From NCBI RefSeq assembly GCF_002855515.1, contig NZ_PKRP01000009.1, forward strand, positions 1-64,000: 64,000 nt of DNA. The letters run 5' to 3'. Shown here piece by piece: positions 51,611-59,736 of this stretch. The notes beneath the pieces were generated by a model. That model was not told the DNA's origin and made no database searches. It saw only the letters and a list, made by a program, of their open reading frames with translations. Numbering within the stretch: the stretch's first letter is position 1; each line of letters starts with the position of its first letter. The translations under genes and the position numbers were made by a program. This DNA comes from Rhizobium sp. TH135. GTDB lineage: Bacteria; Pseudomonadota; Alphaproteobacteria; Rhizobiales; Rhizobiaceae.

Positions 51611-52219
51611 ATGAAACAGGCCATCATTCCTGCGCTTGTAAGTTGCGCATTGGCAACACAAGCGCTTGCCGCTCCTGCGGTGAACAAGGACTACATCAGG
51701 TCACTGGCGGCGCCGGGCAAGACGGTTCTTGTCGTCGAGTATTACGACGGGACCGGCAAAGTCGCTGATCGCAAAGGGTACGCCACTGCCAATGGCTTCA
51801 AGGCTATCTCGGCGACTGAGTTTCGCGTCGATGAAGCGACAACGTTGCATCTGTATGGCGTTCAGCCCTGCAGCGGCGATCTGGTCAATCGCGCAGAGGA
51901 CTATTCCGGGACTTGCGAGGAGTTTGGTACGCAGCAGCTGCAAACGATGCTGCAGAGCCCCAAGGTTCTGTTCTGCAGGGCCTTCATCAGCGAGCAGACT
52001 GCCCCCGTTCAGGATGTCACTTGCTACGGCTACTATAACTATCCTGGAGCAATGGACACGGTTGATAATCTTGAGGAGCAGCTTCTGTCGTTAGGAGCGG
52101 TTCGCCTGACTAAGAAAGCTGATGGTTCATTCGAACGTCCTGATCTCACGGAGGCTCAGGAAATCGGCCAGAAGGGTTCCTACGGCATGTGGGCAGATCC
52201 TCGGGTGAAGGCGCAATGA
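51611..52219 (+). CDS. Exported nuclease-like protein, catalytically degenerate (1)
   Basis: 202 residues with a clear signal peptide (ALVSCALATQALAAPA). The mature part follows the SNase-like (thermonuclease) layout: FKAISATEFRVDEATTLHLYGVQPCSGD, then VLFCRAFISEQTAPVQDVTCYGYY and a C-terminal GSYGMWADPRV (compare RGLW). At the catalytic positions of SNases (VRLxGIDxPE) it has LHLYGVQPC: the Arg, Asp and Glu are lost. It is thus probably a non-enzymatic periplasmic protein. First of a rightward operon with two relatives, coupled to the next gene by ATGA. Confidence 0.68.
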   Translation: MKQAIIPALVSCALATQALAAPAVNKDYIRSLAAPGKTVLVVEYYDGTGKVADRKGYATANGFKAISATEFRVDEATTLHLYGVQPCSGDLVNRAEDYSGTCEEFGTQQLQTMLQSPKVLFCRAFISEQTAPVQDVTCYGYYNYPGAMDTVDNLEEQLLSLGAVRLTKKADGSFERPDLTEAQEIGQKGSYGMWADPRVKAQ

Positions 52220-52752
52220 AGCTTGCTGCTGCACTCGTCGCGACTCTACTGCCCTTTGCAGCCAATGCCGCACCTGAAGGGTACTTCGATCTTGCTCCCG
52301 GCATCACCCTGGAAACGGGGGACACCTGGATCTCGAACGGAGAACGGTTTCGTCTCTATGGCATCCAGTCCTGCTTGCGCGGCACTGCCTACACGGATGG
52401 TCAGGGCAACAAGAAGGATTGCGGCGAGGCATCGCTTGCGATGTTGGCTGCCTACATCAAGGACACCAAACCGATCTGTGCCCCCGTGGCGAAGCTTAAC
52501 GGCATCTCATATGTCGTTTGTTACGCCACGGTTGGCAGCCAAAGGCTCGACCTCGCGCAGATCATGGTGACAAGCGGCTATGCATTCGCCGCCTTGAAGA
52601 CCGATGGTCTCCCTTATCATGCCCCCTACGCCATAGCCGAGCAGCTTGCTCAGCAAAAGAAGGCCGGCCTTTGGCAATTCTCCGACGTTCAGCACCCTTC
52701 CATCCTGCTTAGTCGTGAGGCGAACCAGCGATCGAGGAGCGCCCAGCCATGA
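52216..52752 (+). CDS. Exported nuclease-like protein, catalytically degenerate (2)
   Basis: 178 residues from ATG 52216 (ATGA overlap with the gene before). Signal peptide (AAALVATLLPFAANAAPE). SNase-like layout: ETGDTWISNGERFRLYGIQSCLRGT keeps Asp-Thr and the Arg of RLYGI, but Asp and Glu are replaced (IQSC). The second catalytic Arg is absent (NGISYVVCYA). Cysteine content suggests disulfides. Like its neighbours it should be exported and not act as a nuclease, unless the chemistry has changed. Coupled by ATGA to the third relative. Confidence 0.68.
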   Translation: MKLAAALVATLLPFAANAAPEGYFDLAPGITLETGDTWISNGERFRLYGIQSCLRGTAYTDGQGNKKDCGEASLAMLAAYIKDTKPICAPVAKLNGISYVVCYATVGSQRLDLAQIMVTSGYAFAALKTDGLPYHAPYAIAEQLAQQKKAGLWQFSDVQHPSILLSREANQRSRSAQP

Positions 52753-53453
52753 GAAACCGCCTTATCGTTGCTATCGCCGCAAGCTCTTTGGCCCTGCCGG
52801 CGTTTGCCGCCGATCCGATCTATCAGAACTGGCACGCCCTACGCGGTCAGGCTGCGCCTCCCGTTGCTGCTGCTGTTCGGTTGCCGACGTTCAAAGGGCC
52901 GGTAACCGTTCTCGACGGCCGAACGCTATGGTTCGGCACGCTTGGCAATGGCTATAAAGTAAGGTTGGCTGGCATCGACACCTGTGAGCTTCCTCAATGG
53001 GCTTTGAACCCAAAGTGGATCAACCGCGACAAGCAACAGGCTCCAACCCCCGTTCCATGCGGTCCCTTCGCCAAGGCCTGGCTGAAAAGGACTGTCGGAA
53101 ACAGACCCACGACTTGCGTCGGTCTGGCCTACGCGAACGATGGGATACCCGTCGCACAATGCACGGCTAACGGTGTGGATCTCGCCGCCGAAATGCTGCG
53201 CGTCGGTTGGGCTCGTCTCGATTCCCCTTACATCAACGCCCAATATTACGCTTATCAGACCAACGCGATGGCCGCCCGGTATGGGATGTGGGGAACCTAC
53301 GTGTTGGACATGAACGAATGGCGCCGCAAAGCTGTCGACAAGACGCTAGATCGGCATCCGATCGCCGACTTCAATCTATTGGCCGAGAGGAAAAGCGAGA
53401 TCTCTCCTCCTTTTGCTGATGCGCGAAACAAGCCGAAGAGGACAGACCGATAG
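52749..53453 (+). CDS. Exported nuclease-like protein, partly degenerate (3)
   Basis: 234 residues with a signal peptide (AIAASSLALPAFAAD). SNase-like: VTVLDGRTLWFGTLGNGYKVRLAGIDTCELPQ keeps Arg, Asp and Glu of the active site, but DGDT has become DGRT and the second Arg position is Gly (NDGIPVAQCTA). An insertion (ALNPKWINRDKQQAPTPVPC) lies after the active-site strand. It may retain weak activity or bind nucleic acid. Followed without gap by a membrane protein gene. Confidence 0.7.
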   Translation: MRNRLIVAIAASSLALPAFAADPIYQNWHALRGQAAPPVAAAVRLPTFKGPVTVLDGRTLWFGTLGNGYKVRLAGIDTCELPQWALNPKWINRDKQQAPTPVPCGPFAKAWLKRTVGNRPTTCVGLAYANDGIPVAQCTANGVDLAAEMLRVGWARLDSPYINAQYYAYQTNAMAARYGMWGTYVLDMNEWRRKAVDKTLDRHPIADFNLLAERKSEISPPFADARNKPKRTDR

Positions 53454-53858
53454 TTGCCAGACCTCGCACATATTGCGACCTCTCTCGCAACGGATCCCTT
53501 GGCTGGCTTGCTGCTTGCCATCTCCCTCTCGATCGCCCTCATAATCCCGGCGCAGAGACTCTGGTGGATCCACGCGCTACTTGCGGCCTTCCTTCTCATC
53601 CTGTCGCTGGCTTTCCACGAAAAGCGTCACTTGTCCTTCGACAGCTACCTGGTCGGGCTCTTCGCCTTCGCCGCGGTTTCTCGGGACATTCCCAATCAGC
53701 CACTGCTCTATCGCATCGGCATTTCCTGGTTTGCGTGCTTCGCGTTGATTTCGGCCGTCATCTACGCTGCAGGCGAACGCATCCAAGACAGGACTCCGCT
53801 CGAAGAACCTTTTTCAGAGCCGGCAATTTCAGCAGCATTGATCAAGAGGGACACCTGA
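53454..53858 (+). CDS. Small polytopic membrane protein
   Basis: 134 residues starting at a TTG immediately after the preceding stop. Hydrophobic segments at about 15-33 (LAGLLLAISLSIALIIPA), 36-52, 64-80 and 90-108 give three or four membrane helices, and the C-terminus is polar. I know no family. Its place between the nuclease-like genes and trbM makes a role in conjugation likely, for example in surface exclusion or protein export, but this is inference. Confidence 0.55.
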   Translation: MPDLAHIATSLATDPLAGLLLAISLSIALIIPAQRLWWIHALLAAFLLILSLAFHEKRHLSFDSYLVGLFAFAAVSRDIPNQPLLYRIGISWFACFALISAVIYAAGERIQDRTPLEEPFSEPAISAALIKRDT

Positions 53859-53859
53859 T

Positions 53860-54447
53860 ATGAAACCAGTGTTTTTTGCCGTAGCCGGTCTCGCGGCTCT
53901 TGCCATCTCTCCAGCATCTGCCAAGGCCGAGGATGCCTCATGGGGTTGCCAGATTCTCTTGTGCGCAGCCTCACAAAGCCCCTCCTGGCGTGGCGTCCCC
54001 TACTGCGTTCCCCCGATGAAAAGGCTCATATCAGCTATGGCGAAGCCCGGCTTCTCCTGGCCGATCTGCCATGAAGCAAAAGCCGGAAAACCGGGCTATG
54101 AACCTTACGAGGAATGCCCTGCCGGCATGACCGCCGTTTCCTCCCGCACCGATGGGGATCGGTCGTTCTTGGGACGAGACGACAAGGATCAGTGCACGAA
54201 GACCGTCAACCAGTGCAGCAACCGTGCCGCCTTCCGTACCCAATTTGGTGACAAGCGCGAAAACGAGCGCAAGGGTGTCACGATCCGGCAGATCAACCAG
54301 AACAACGACAATGATGTCTTCAACCGAGACAATGGCTGCATGGTGCAGATCACTCAGCCCCGCCCTCGCCGCGCGGATCCTTATTATTTCGACATTCCGA
54401 ACGATAAGGGCGTCAAGCAGCGCGCTTGGTTCAACCTGAATGACTGA
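53860..54447 (+). CDS. trbM: TrbM/KikA/MpfK-family conjugation protein
   Basis: 195 residues with a signal peptide (AGLAALAISPASAKAED). The mature N-terminus has SWGCQILLCAASQSPSW followed by CVPPMKRLISAM, the TrbM pattern (WGCxxLLCxxNP, then ECVPPIxKL) with paired cysteines. TrbM proteins are periplasmic or membrane-associated and needed for IncP transfer; KikA is the IncN counterpart. It shows that the rightward operon beside virB1 belongs to the conjugation system. AAGAGGG precedes the ATG. Confidence 0.85.
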   Translation: MKPVFFAVAGLAALAISPASAKAEDASWGCQILLCAASQSPSWRGVPYCVPPMKRLISAMAKPGFSWPICHEAKAGKPGYEPYEECPAGMTAVSSRTDGDRSFLGRDDKDQCTKTVNQCSNRAAFRTQFGDKRENERKGVTIRQINQNNDNDVFNRDNGCMVQITQPRPRRADPYYFDIPNDKGVKQRAWFNLND

Positions 54448-54879
54448 GTGGATGACATGAACAGCAACATTCTCATCGTAGCAGCCGCAGGTATCGGCAT
54501 TCTCGCCGGTGCTGGAGGTACTTATCTCATCATGCCGGAGCCAGAGCCGGTTGTTCGGGCCCCTACTGATGCGGAGATCGCGGCCCTTATCGCAGCCAAT
54601 CCCTCCCTAATTCCCGAACCTCCGGCCCCTGTGCTTGAAATACCGACAGAAGAGGAAGCCCTAGCCGCATACCGCAAGGCTTATGCCCGCAATCCTCTGA
54701 GGACCGGCCGCGGTGAAGCCGATGTAACCCTTGCTTTGGGAGAGTGTGACGAGAACGCCAGCGGTCCAGGCGTATCATGCGTTGCGGCCATCAAGAGGAA
54801 TCCGAACGCAGCTCCTCTCGATCGCGTCATTCGATTTGCCAAGTCTGCATCCGGCGAATGGGTTGCCACCAACTACTGA
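54448..54879 (+). CDS. Membrane-anchored small protein after trbM
   Basis: 143 residues from GTG 54448; ATG 54457 is an equally good start. One N-terminal membrane helix (ILIVAAAGIGILAGAGGTYLIM) is followed by a Pro/Glu-rich spacer (PEPEPVV, PEPPAPVLEIPTEEE) and a periplasmic domain with two cysteines (LALGECDENASGPGVSCVAAIK). Last gene of the operon that begins at 51611. Function unknown. Confidence 0.6.
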   Translation: MDDMNSNILIVAAAGIGILAGAGGTYLIMPEPEPVVRAPTDAEIAALIAANPSLIPEPPAPVLEIPTEEEALAAYRKAYARNPLRTGRGEADVTLALGECDENASGPGVSCVAAIKRNPNAAPLDRVIRFAKSASGEWVATNY

Positions 54880-54905
54880 TTTCAGGGCCAGATGCCTGTT
54901 GATCA

Positions 54906-55187
54906 TCAATGCCCCGATAGTGAGATGGAGCCTGAAAGAAGAAGCTCCATTTCCTCAGGGTTTAGGCTCCCCTTAGAGGCAATTAGGTACCCCGCTACGT
55001 AAAGTAGCTTCTGATCTCTCTCATCCTGATCTGACGGCGCGTGCCTGATGATTTCCATACGTGCATTCGCTTCTTGATCCATGTCAGCGCCGCCCTCGCC
55101 GTTGACGGCTGCCAGGTAGACGGCTCGGTGACGTTCGACCTTCACGGACAATGGCTCGTTGGGTTGCAGCTCAAGCTTTTCTGTCAT
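54906..55187 (-). CDS. Small protein with a YVAGYLIA C-terminal module
   Basis: 93 residues from ATG 55187 (GAGAGGGAAAG directly upstream). The C-terminal LLYVAGYLIASKGSLNPEEMELLL corresponds to YLAGYLIATRSSLSFQELKSI of the protein at 11691-12047. It faces the trbM operon. Its leader is the right copy of the structured repeat found before the DUF3846 gene. Function unknown. Confidence 0.6.
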   Translation of the reverse strand: MTEKLELQPNEPLSVKVERHRAVYLAAVNGEGGADMDQEANARMEIIRHAPSDQDERDQKLLYVAGYLIASKGSLNPEEMELLLSGSISLSGH

Positions 55188-55227
55188 CTTTCCCTCTCCA
55201 CAAGCGCACGCGATCACTCCTTGGCCT

Positions 55228-55450
55228 CCCGAAATCGAAGGGAGGGCAGGAGCCTCGCTCCTGCTCCCGAGCTCGTGCGGAACAGCTGGAGAGAGGGGGA
55301 CAAGCGCTAAACCGGAGGGGGATCACCCACCCGGAGGGCCGAGACGGATTTCATGGAAATGCGACCGGTGCTGCAGGCCGCAAGCCGAAGCATGGGGAGA
55401 CCGGTTTAGTGCTTGTGGGGGAGAGAGGACAGAGCGCCTTTCTCCCCTGT
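55228..55450 (-). repeat. Structured GC-rich leader repeat, right copy
   Basis: Read on the minus strand, this region matches 8700-8945 in order: CGGTCTCCCC, a CTTGCGGCC block, CCCCCTCCGGTTT, CCCTCTCTCC, GCTGTTCCGC-CGAGCTCGGG, and the hairpin GCAGGAGC-gag-GCTCCTGC followed by CC. It directly precedes the gene at 54906-55187. The remaining stretch to 55722 holds no gene that I can support. Confidence 0.6.
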
Positions 55451-55722
55451 CAGTGCGTTGAATAAATTCGCCTTTCGGTCCCTTACTGGACGTTCTAACT
55501 AAACTAAATTATTTATCTGCCTCGGTTATCCTCCGGCATGCATGCGACGTAAAGCCGGGTCGACGGTACGGTTTGAGGCCGCTCAATAGTGACTACCTGG
55601 AATTTGTTGGTCGCAGGTCTACTTCCGTCAACCGCAAACGATAGCCAACCTTGTGGCGCCAGTTGCGGGCCGCGAAAGGTTTTACGGACGTTCGCGTGCG
55701 GTCGACGGTGGGAGCGGCGCCT

Positions 55723-56196
55723 TTAGGTCACAACAGATTCAGTACATGCACTGCCGAGGCTGTCTCTGACCGAAAGCAACTCGTCCAGGCCGCAGTTGCC
55801 TTTGGTCAGATCGGCAAGCGTGACCATGTCCAACTCGTGGTAAAACGCTTCCACGGCTCGCGACACGAAATTGCGCAGCCGACATGAGGCGGTTAGGGGA
55901 CAGGTATTCGTGTCAGGCGAGAAGCACTCCGCGAAGGGCACACCTGCCTCGAAGACCCTGAAAACCTCGCCTATCGAAATCTTAGCCGGCGCGCGGGCCA
56001 AGCGAAGCCCGCCGTTGCGGCCGCGGATCGTCTCGACAAAACCATGGGCCTGCAGAGCCCCGACGACTAGCAGAAGATGATTGAGAGAGGCATTACAGGC
56101 ATCGGCAATCTCAACACTGCGCAGCGTTCTACCGTCGTTGACCGCGCAAGCCATAAGCACACGTGCTGCCAAATTGGTTTTGGTGGTGAGCCGCAT
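55723..56196 (-). CDS. Rrf2-family (NsrR-like) Fe-S regulator
   Basis: 157 residues from ATG 56196 (an ATG nine bases earlier is possible; GAGG lies 11 bases before 56196). Winged HTH: MRLTTKTNLAARVLMACAVND, ADACNASLNHLLLVVGALQAHGFVETIRGRNGGLRLAR. The cluster-binding region reads ECFSPDTNTCPLTASCRL, three cysteines spaced C-x7-C-x5-C, as in NsrR. NsrR senses nitric oxide through a [4Fe-4S] or [2Fe-2S] cluster. It is divergent from cydDC-cydAB and is the likely local regulator, fitting the NO-tolerance of cytochrome bd. Confidence 0.88.
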   Translation of the reverse strand: MRLTTKTNLAARVLMACAVNDGRTLRSVEIADACNASLNHLLLVVGALQAHGFVETIRGRNGGLRLARAPAKISIGEVFRVFEAGVPFAECFSPDTNTCPLTASCRLRNFVSRAVEAFYHELDMVTLADLTKGNCGLDELLSVRDSLGSACTESVVT

Positions 56197-56253
56197 CTGT
56201 GCCATTTCCTCGGGAGTTACATTCCGAAAGTATACAGCGCCCATTTGCGGTCC

Positions 56254-56267
56254 TTGATTTAGATCAC
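56254..56267. promoter_or_regulatory. FNR/FixK-like box between nsrR-like gene and cydD
   Basis: TTGAT-TTAG-ATCAC matches the FNR/FixK consensus TTGAT-N4-ATCAA at nine of ten positions. It lies 58 bp before the leftward regulator start and 58 bp before the cydD start region, so it could serve either. Confidence 0.6.
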
Positions 56268-56324
56268 AGTCGGAGAGCAAAACCTGCTTTAAGTCGCATC
56301 TGAGATTAAAGTTTGAGTGCTTTC

Positions 56325-57974
56325 ATGGCCCCTCCTTCCCGACGAACTTCCGACATCTCTGTGTTTCTCAGCCCTGGCCATGACCGAGGACGTCGTGCTG
56401 CTAGTCTCTCGGTGCTGTCGGGGTTGATCTGGCCTCTGCAGGCAGCCGTGGTCGCCTGGGCTATCGGGGATCTATTGGCTGGCGACGCGTCATCGCCGCT
56501 TGTTGCCGCATTAGGCTTTGCCGGGCTTGGCTTTCTCCGTGCCGTGCTGGGATACTTGGCGGATTTGAATGCCCAAGCAGCCGCAGAAGCCGTTATCGCA
56601 AAAGTGCGGGTGGAGTTGGTCGCGACTGAGGCAAGCCGCGCCAATGACAGCACATTCGGCGGCGCAGGCAGCATTGCTGCGTTGGCGAGCGAGAAGCTCG
56701 AACTGCTGGGCCCTTACGTCTCCCGTTATGGCCCGGCCCGGGCAAGGGTGATGGTGTTGCCGCTGGTCATTCTGGTGCTGGCGTTCTGGCACTCTTGGGC
56801 AGTTGGTATTGTGCTTCTGATTTCCGGGCCATTGATCCCTTTGTTCATGGCTCTGGTTGGAATGGCTGCTAAACAGGCCAGTGCCCGCCAAATGGTCGAA
56901 ATTGGGACGTTGAACGATTTCCTCGTGGAGCGGCTGTCTGCCTTGGTCGACATTCGCCTGCTAGGTGCCGGCCCTAAAGTGCTGGAGGGCTTTTCGAAGC
57001 AGGCGGGCGACCTGCGGCGGCGCACGGTCGCCGTGCTCGGGGTGGCTTTCCTCTCCTCAACTGTTCTCGAACTGTTTGCGGCCATCGGCGTTGCCATGGT
57101 GGCCGTCTATGTCGGCTTCTCGCTTCTGGGAGAGTTGCAGTTCGGTGCCTGGGGAGCGCCTCTGACGCCGCAAGCCGGGATATTCCTGCTTCTACTGGCG
57201 CCAGAATTCTATCAGCCGCTGCGTGATCTATCCGTGGCATGGCATGACAAGCAGGCGGCCATGGCAGTGACGGACGAATTTGCAGCCTATTTTTCCGAGC
57301 CGCATTCAAAGCTTCCAGGTGCGGGCGCCGCTGCAGTGCGACTGCCCGGACCTGCGCGTGTGGCCTTGCATGGCTGCTGCACGCCGGCAGGCAAACAGCT
57401 CCCCGACATCGCAATCGCCGAGGGAGAACGTGTCGCGCTCGTGGGACGCAGTGGCTCGGGCAAGACCAGCGCTCTGCGCCTGATGGCGGGTCTGGAATTA
57501 CCAAGGGATGGATCTGTCATCGTCGCAGGTCAGCCATTGACGGCCGAAAACGCCGACAGTTGGCGCGCGCGGTTGGGCTGGATGCCGCAGGCGCCGCATT
57601 TTCTGGGCGGCAGCTTGCGCCAGAACCTCACACTCGGGCGCGGCGGCGACGTGAGCGCTGCTCTTGAAACCGCTGCAATAGCCGAAGTCGTCGAGGCCTT
57701 GCCACAGGGGCTCAGGACCCGGCTCGGAGAAACAGGCGCTGGCCTTTCCGGTGGTGAAGCTCGCCGGCTGACGCTTGCCCGGGCGATCCATGGGCGACCT
57801 GACCTGCTTCTGGTAGACGAGCCGACGGCGGATCTGGATGCGGAGACGGCTCGCATGGTCATTGAAGGACTTCTGGCGCAGGCGGCGCTGGGTGCGACCC
57901 TGGTCATCGCGACCCACGACAGGGCCTTGGCTGCTCGCATGGATCGAGTCATCGACCTGGGAGATGCGATGTGA
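56325..57974 (+). CDS. cydD: CydD, thiol-reductant ABC exporter subunit
   Basis: 549 residues from ATG 56325; a TTG at 56313 is also possible. An N-terminal six-helix membrane domain (for example VLPLVILVLAFWHSWAVGIVLLISGPLIPLFMALVGM) is followed by an ATPase with Walker A VGRSGSGKTSALRLMAG, signature LSGGEARRLTLARAI and Walker B LLLVDEPTADLD. CydDC exports cysteine/glutathione and is needed to assemble cytochrome bd. The stop overlaps the GTG start of cydC. Confidence 0.94.
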   Translation: MAPPSRRTSDISVFLSPGHDRGRRAASLSVLSGLIWPLQAAVVAWAIGDLLAGDASSPLVAALGFAGLGFLRAVLGYLADLNAQAAAEAVIAKVRVELVATEASRANDSTFGGAGSIAALASEKLELLGPYVSRYGPARARVMVLPLVILVLAFWHSWAVGIVLLISGPLIPLFMALVGMAAKQASARQMVEIGTLNDFLVERLSALVDIRLLGAGPKVLEGFSKQAGDLRRRTVAVLGVAFLSSTVLELFAAIGVAMVAVYVGFSLLGELQFGAWGAPLTPQAGIFLLLLAPEFYQPLRDLSVAWHDKQAAMAVTDEFAAYFSEPHSKLPGAGAAAVRLPGPARVALHGCCTPAGKQLPDIAIAEGERVALVGRSGSGKTSALRLMAGLELPRDGSVIVAGQPLTAENADSWRARLGWMPQAPHFLGGSLRQNLTLGRGGDVSAALETAAIAEVVEALPQGLRTRLGETGAGLSGGEARRLTLARAIHGRPDLLLVDEPTADLDAETARMVIEGLLAQAALGATLVIATHDRALAARMDRVIDLGDAM

Positions 57975-59641
57975 AGGCGCTCTGGACTATCTTCCGGCTT
58001 ATCCTGGTGGCCCAGCGGACGGCCATGCTGCGCGGTGCCGCCCTCAGCCTTGCCGTGATCGTCATGGGCGTTACCCTTCTGGGGCTTTCGGGCTGGTTTA
58101 TTACGGCAGCCGCGGCCGCAGGTCTGGCGGGAGCAGGGGCGGTGTTCGACGTGTTTCGTCCCTCGGCCATGGTTCGCTTCCTCGCGCTTGGTCGGGCCGC
58201 TGCGCGCTACGGTGAGCGAATGCTGACCCATGATGCTACCTTGCGTGCTTTGGAAACACTTCGGCTCAGACTTCTCGCTGGCCTTCTGACCAGCAGCTAC
58301 AATCGCATGATCCGGATGCGGGGCGCTCAGACGCTCAACAGGCTGACCGCTGATATCGACGCGCTTGATGGGGTCGCGCTGCGATTGGTTCTTCCGCTGC
58401 TTGCGGGTGTCTCGGCTCAGATCGTGGCGCTCGTCGCGCTGTGGTTTCTCGTCTCGCCTCTGGTCGCTCTGTGGGTTTTTGTCGGCTACATGCTCGGCGC
58501 GGGATTAGCCTTCGGATGGGGCGCAGGCGCGACGACGCGAATGTCACGCCGGGCCGAACTCGCCGCTCAGGCTTTCCGTTCGCGTTTGATCGACATGATC
58601 CGGGCCCGCAGTGATCTTGCGGTCTACGGCTTCTTGGATTCACAGAGGCGCGCTGTCGAGGATGCCGAGTTTCGACGCCTGCAGCATCGCTGGCGGCTGG
58701 ATGCAGCCGAGCGCCGTGCGGGCGCCCTATTGGCTGCCGTGACGTCCGTCGTTGCGGGTGGTTCGCTTGGGATCGGCATGGTGCTGGTTCAGTCGGGGGA
58801 GATTGAGCCTGCCTTCGCAGCCCTCGGTTTCTTTGCCGCCCTTGCCCTTTCGGAGACCCTTGTACCTTTGCGCCGTGCCGCCGCAGATTTCGGTCGTATG
58901 GCCGACGCCGCCCGCCGGGTTGGCGGCGATCTGGCCCGGCCCGCTTTATCGGATGCTGACGAGGTGCCGGGATTTGACAGCCCACCTTTGCGCCTGGAGC
59001 GCCTTGTCCTCCATCGCCCCGGTGGAACGGAGCGTCTCATGCGGGAAACGTCGTTTTCTGTGGCGCGCGGTGAGACCGTGGCGATCACCGGGGTCAGCGG
59101 GACGGGAAAATCGACTTTGCTTCTGGCAATTGCCGGTCTCCATCCCGTAGCGGCCGGCGAGATCGTCTTGGGTGGGCGAGCAATTGCCGATTGGCCGGAG
59201 ACCGTCCTTCGTCGCCACGTCACCCTATTGCCCCAGCGCAGCAGCCTTATGGCAGGGACTTTCGCCGAGGCGCTGGAGCTTGCAGGGCCGGTCGCGGAAG
59301 CTCGTTTGTGGGACGTCCTAGCAGCGACGCAGCTCGATCACATCGTGCAAGAGCGCGGCGGGCTCTCAGCCCGCATCGGCCCGCGGGGAGATGGCCTATC
59401 CGGTGGGGAAGCCCGCCGCCTCGTCCTAGCGCGGGCATTGTTGCGATCTCCGCGCGTCCTGCTGCTGGATGAGCCGACAGAAGGGCTCGACGACGCCACT
59501 GCCTATGCTGTTCTTCTGGGTATCCGGCGTATCCTACCGGATGCGGCCATTTTGATTGCTGCGCATCGGCGGATCGAGACCGAATTCGCGGGGCGGATCG
59601 TGGCTTTAGAAAAAAGTCATATCAAGAATACTGGTTATTGA
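57971..59641 (+). CDS. cydC: CydC, thiol-reductant ABC exporter subunit
   Basis: 556 residues from GTG 57971. Membrane domain (LSLAVIVMGVTLLGLSGWFITAAAAAGLAG at the N-terminus), then the ATPase with Walker A ITGVSGTGKSTLLLAIAGLHP, signature LSGGEARRLVLARALL and Walker B LLLDEPTEGLDD. Forms the heterodimer with CydD. Its last codons run into the FNR-type box of cydA. Confidence 0.95.
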   Translation: MKALWTIFRLILVAQRTAMLRGAALSLAVIVMGVTLLGLSGWFITAAAAAGLAGAGAVFDVFRPSAMVRFLALGRAAARYGERMLTHDATLRALETLRLRLLAGLLTSSYNRMIRMRGAQTLNRLTADIDALDGVALRLVLPLLAGVSAQIVALVALWFLVSPLVALWVFVGYMLGAGLAFGWGAGATTRMSRRAELAAQAFRSRLIDMIRARSDLAVYGFLDSQRRAVEDAEFRRLQHRWRLDAAERRAGALLAAVTSVVAGGSLGIGMVLVQSGEIEPAFAALGFFAALALSETLVPLRRAAADFGRMADAARRVGGDLARPALSDADEVPGFDSPPLRLERLVLHRPGGTERLMRETSFSVARGETVAITGVSGTGKSTLLLAIAGLHPVAAGEIVLGGRAIADWPETVLRRHVTLLPQRSSLMAGTFAEALELAGPVAEARLWDVLAATQLDHIVQERGGLSARIGPRGDGLSGGEARRLVLARALLRSPRVLLLDEPTEGLDDATAYAVLLGIRRILPDAAILIAAHRRIETEFAGRIVALEKSHIKNTGY

Positions 59642-59651
59642 TCTGAATCAA
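59638..59651 (+). promoter_or_regulatory. Perfect FNR/FixK box upstream of cydA
   Basis: TTGATCTGAATCAA matches the FNR/FixK consensus TTGAT-N4-ATCAA exactly and is centred about 93 bp before the cydA start. It overlaps the cydC stop. This indicates low-oxygen induction of cydAB independent of cydDC. Confidence 0.82.
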
Positions 59652-59736
59652 AGCTCCCGGGCGCGAATTACGCGATACATATACGAACTCGAATATGTAT
59701 CGCGGGCCATTCGCCCTCACCACTGGAGCCAAATCT

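Noticed and set aside
8700-55450. Inverted repeats as ends of a 46-kb composite transposon
   Set aside because: Each copy directly precedes a gene in the same relative orientation and ends near a ribosome-binding site; no transposase, target-site duplication or sharp repeat ends were seen. A leader function explains them better.
57530-58985. Leftward frames across cydD and cydC
   Set aside because: Mirror frames of high-GC coding DNA; the ABC transporter motifs on the other strand settle the coding strand.
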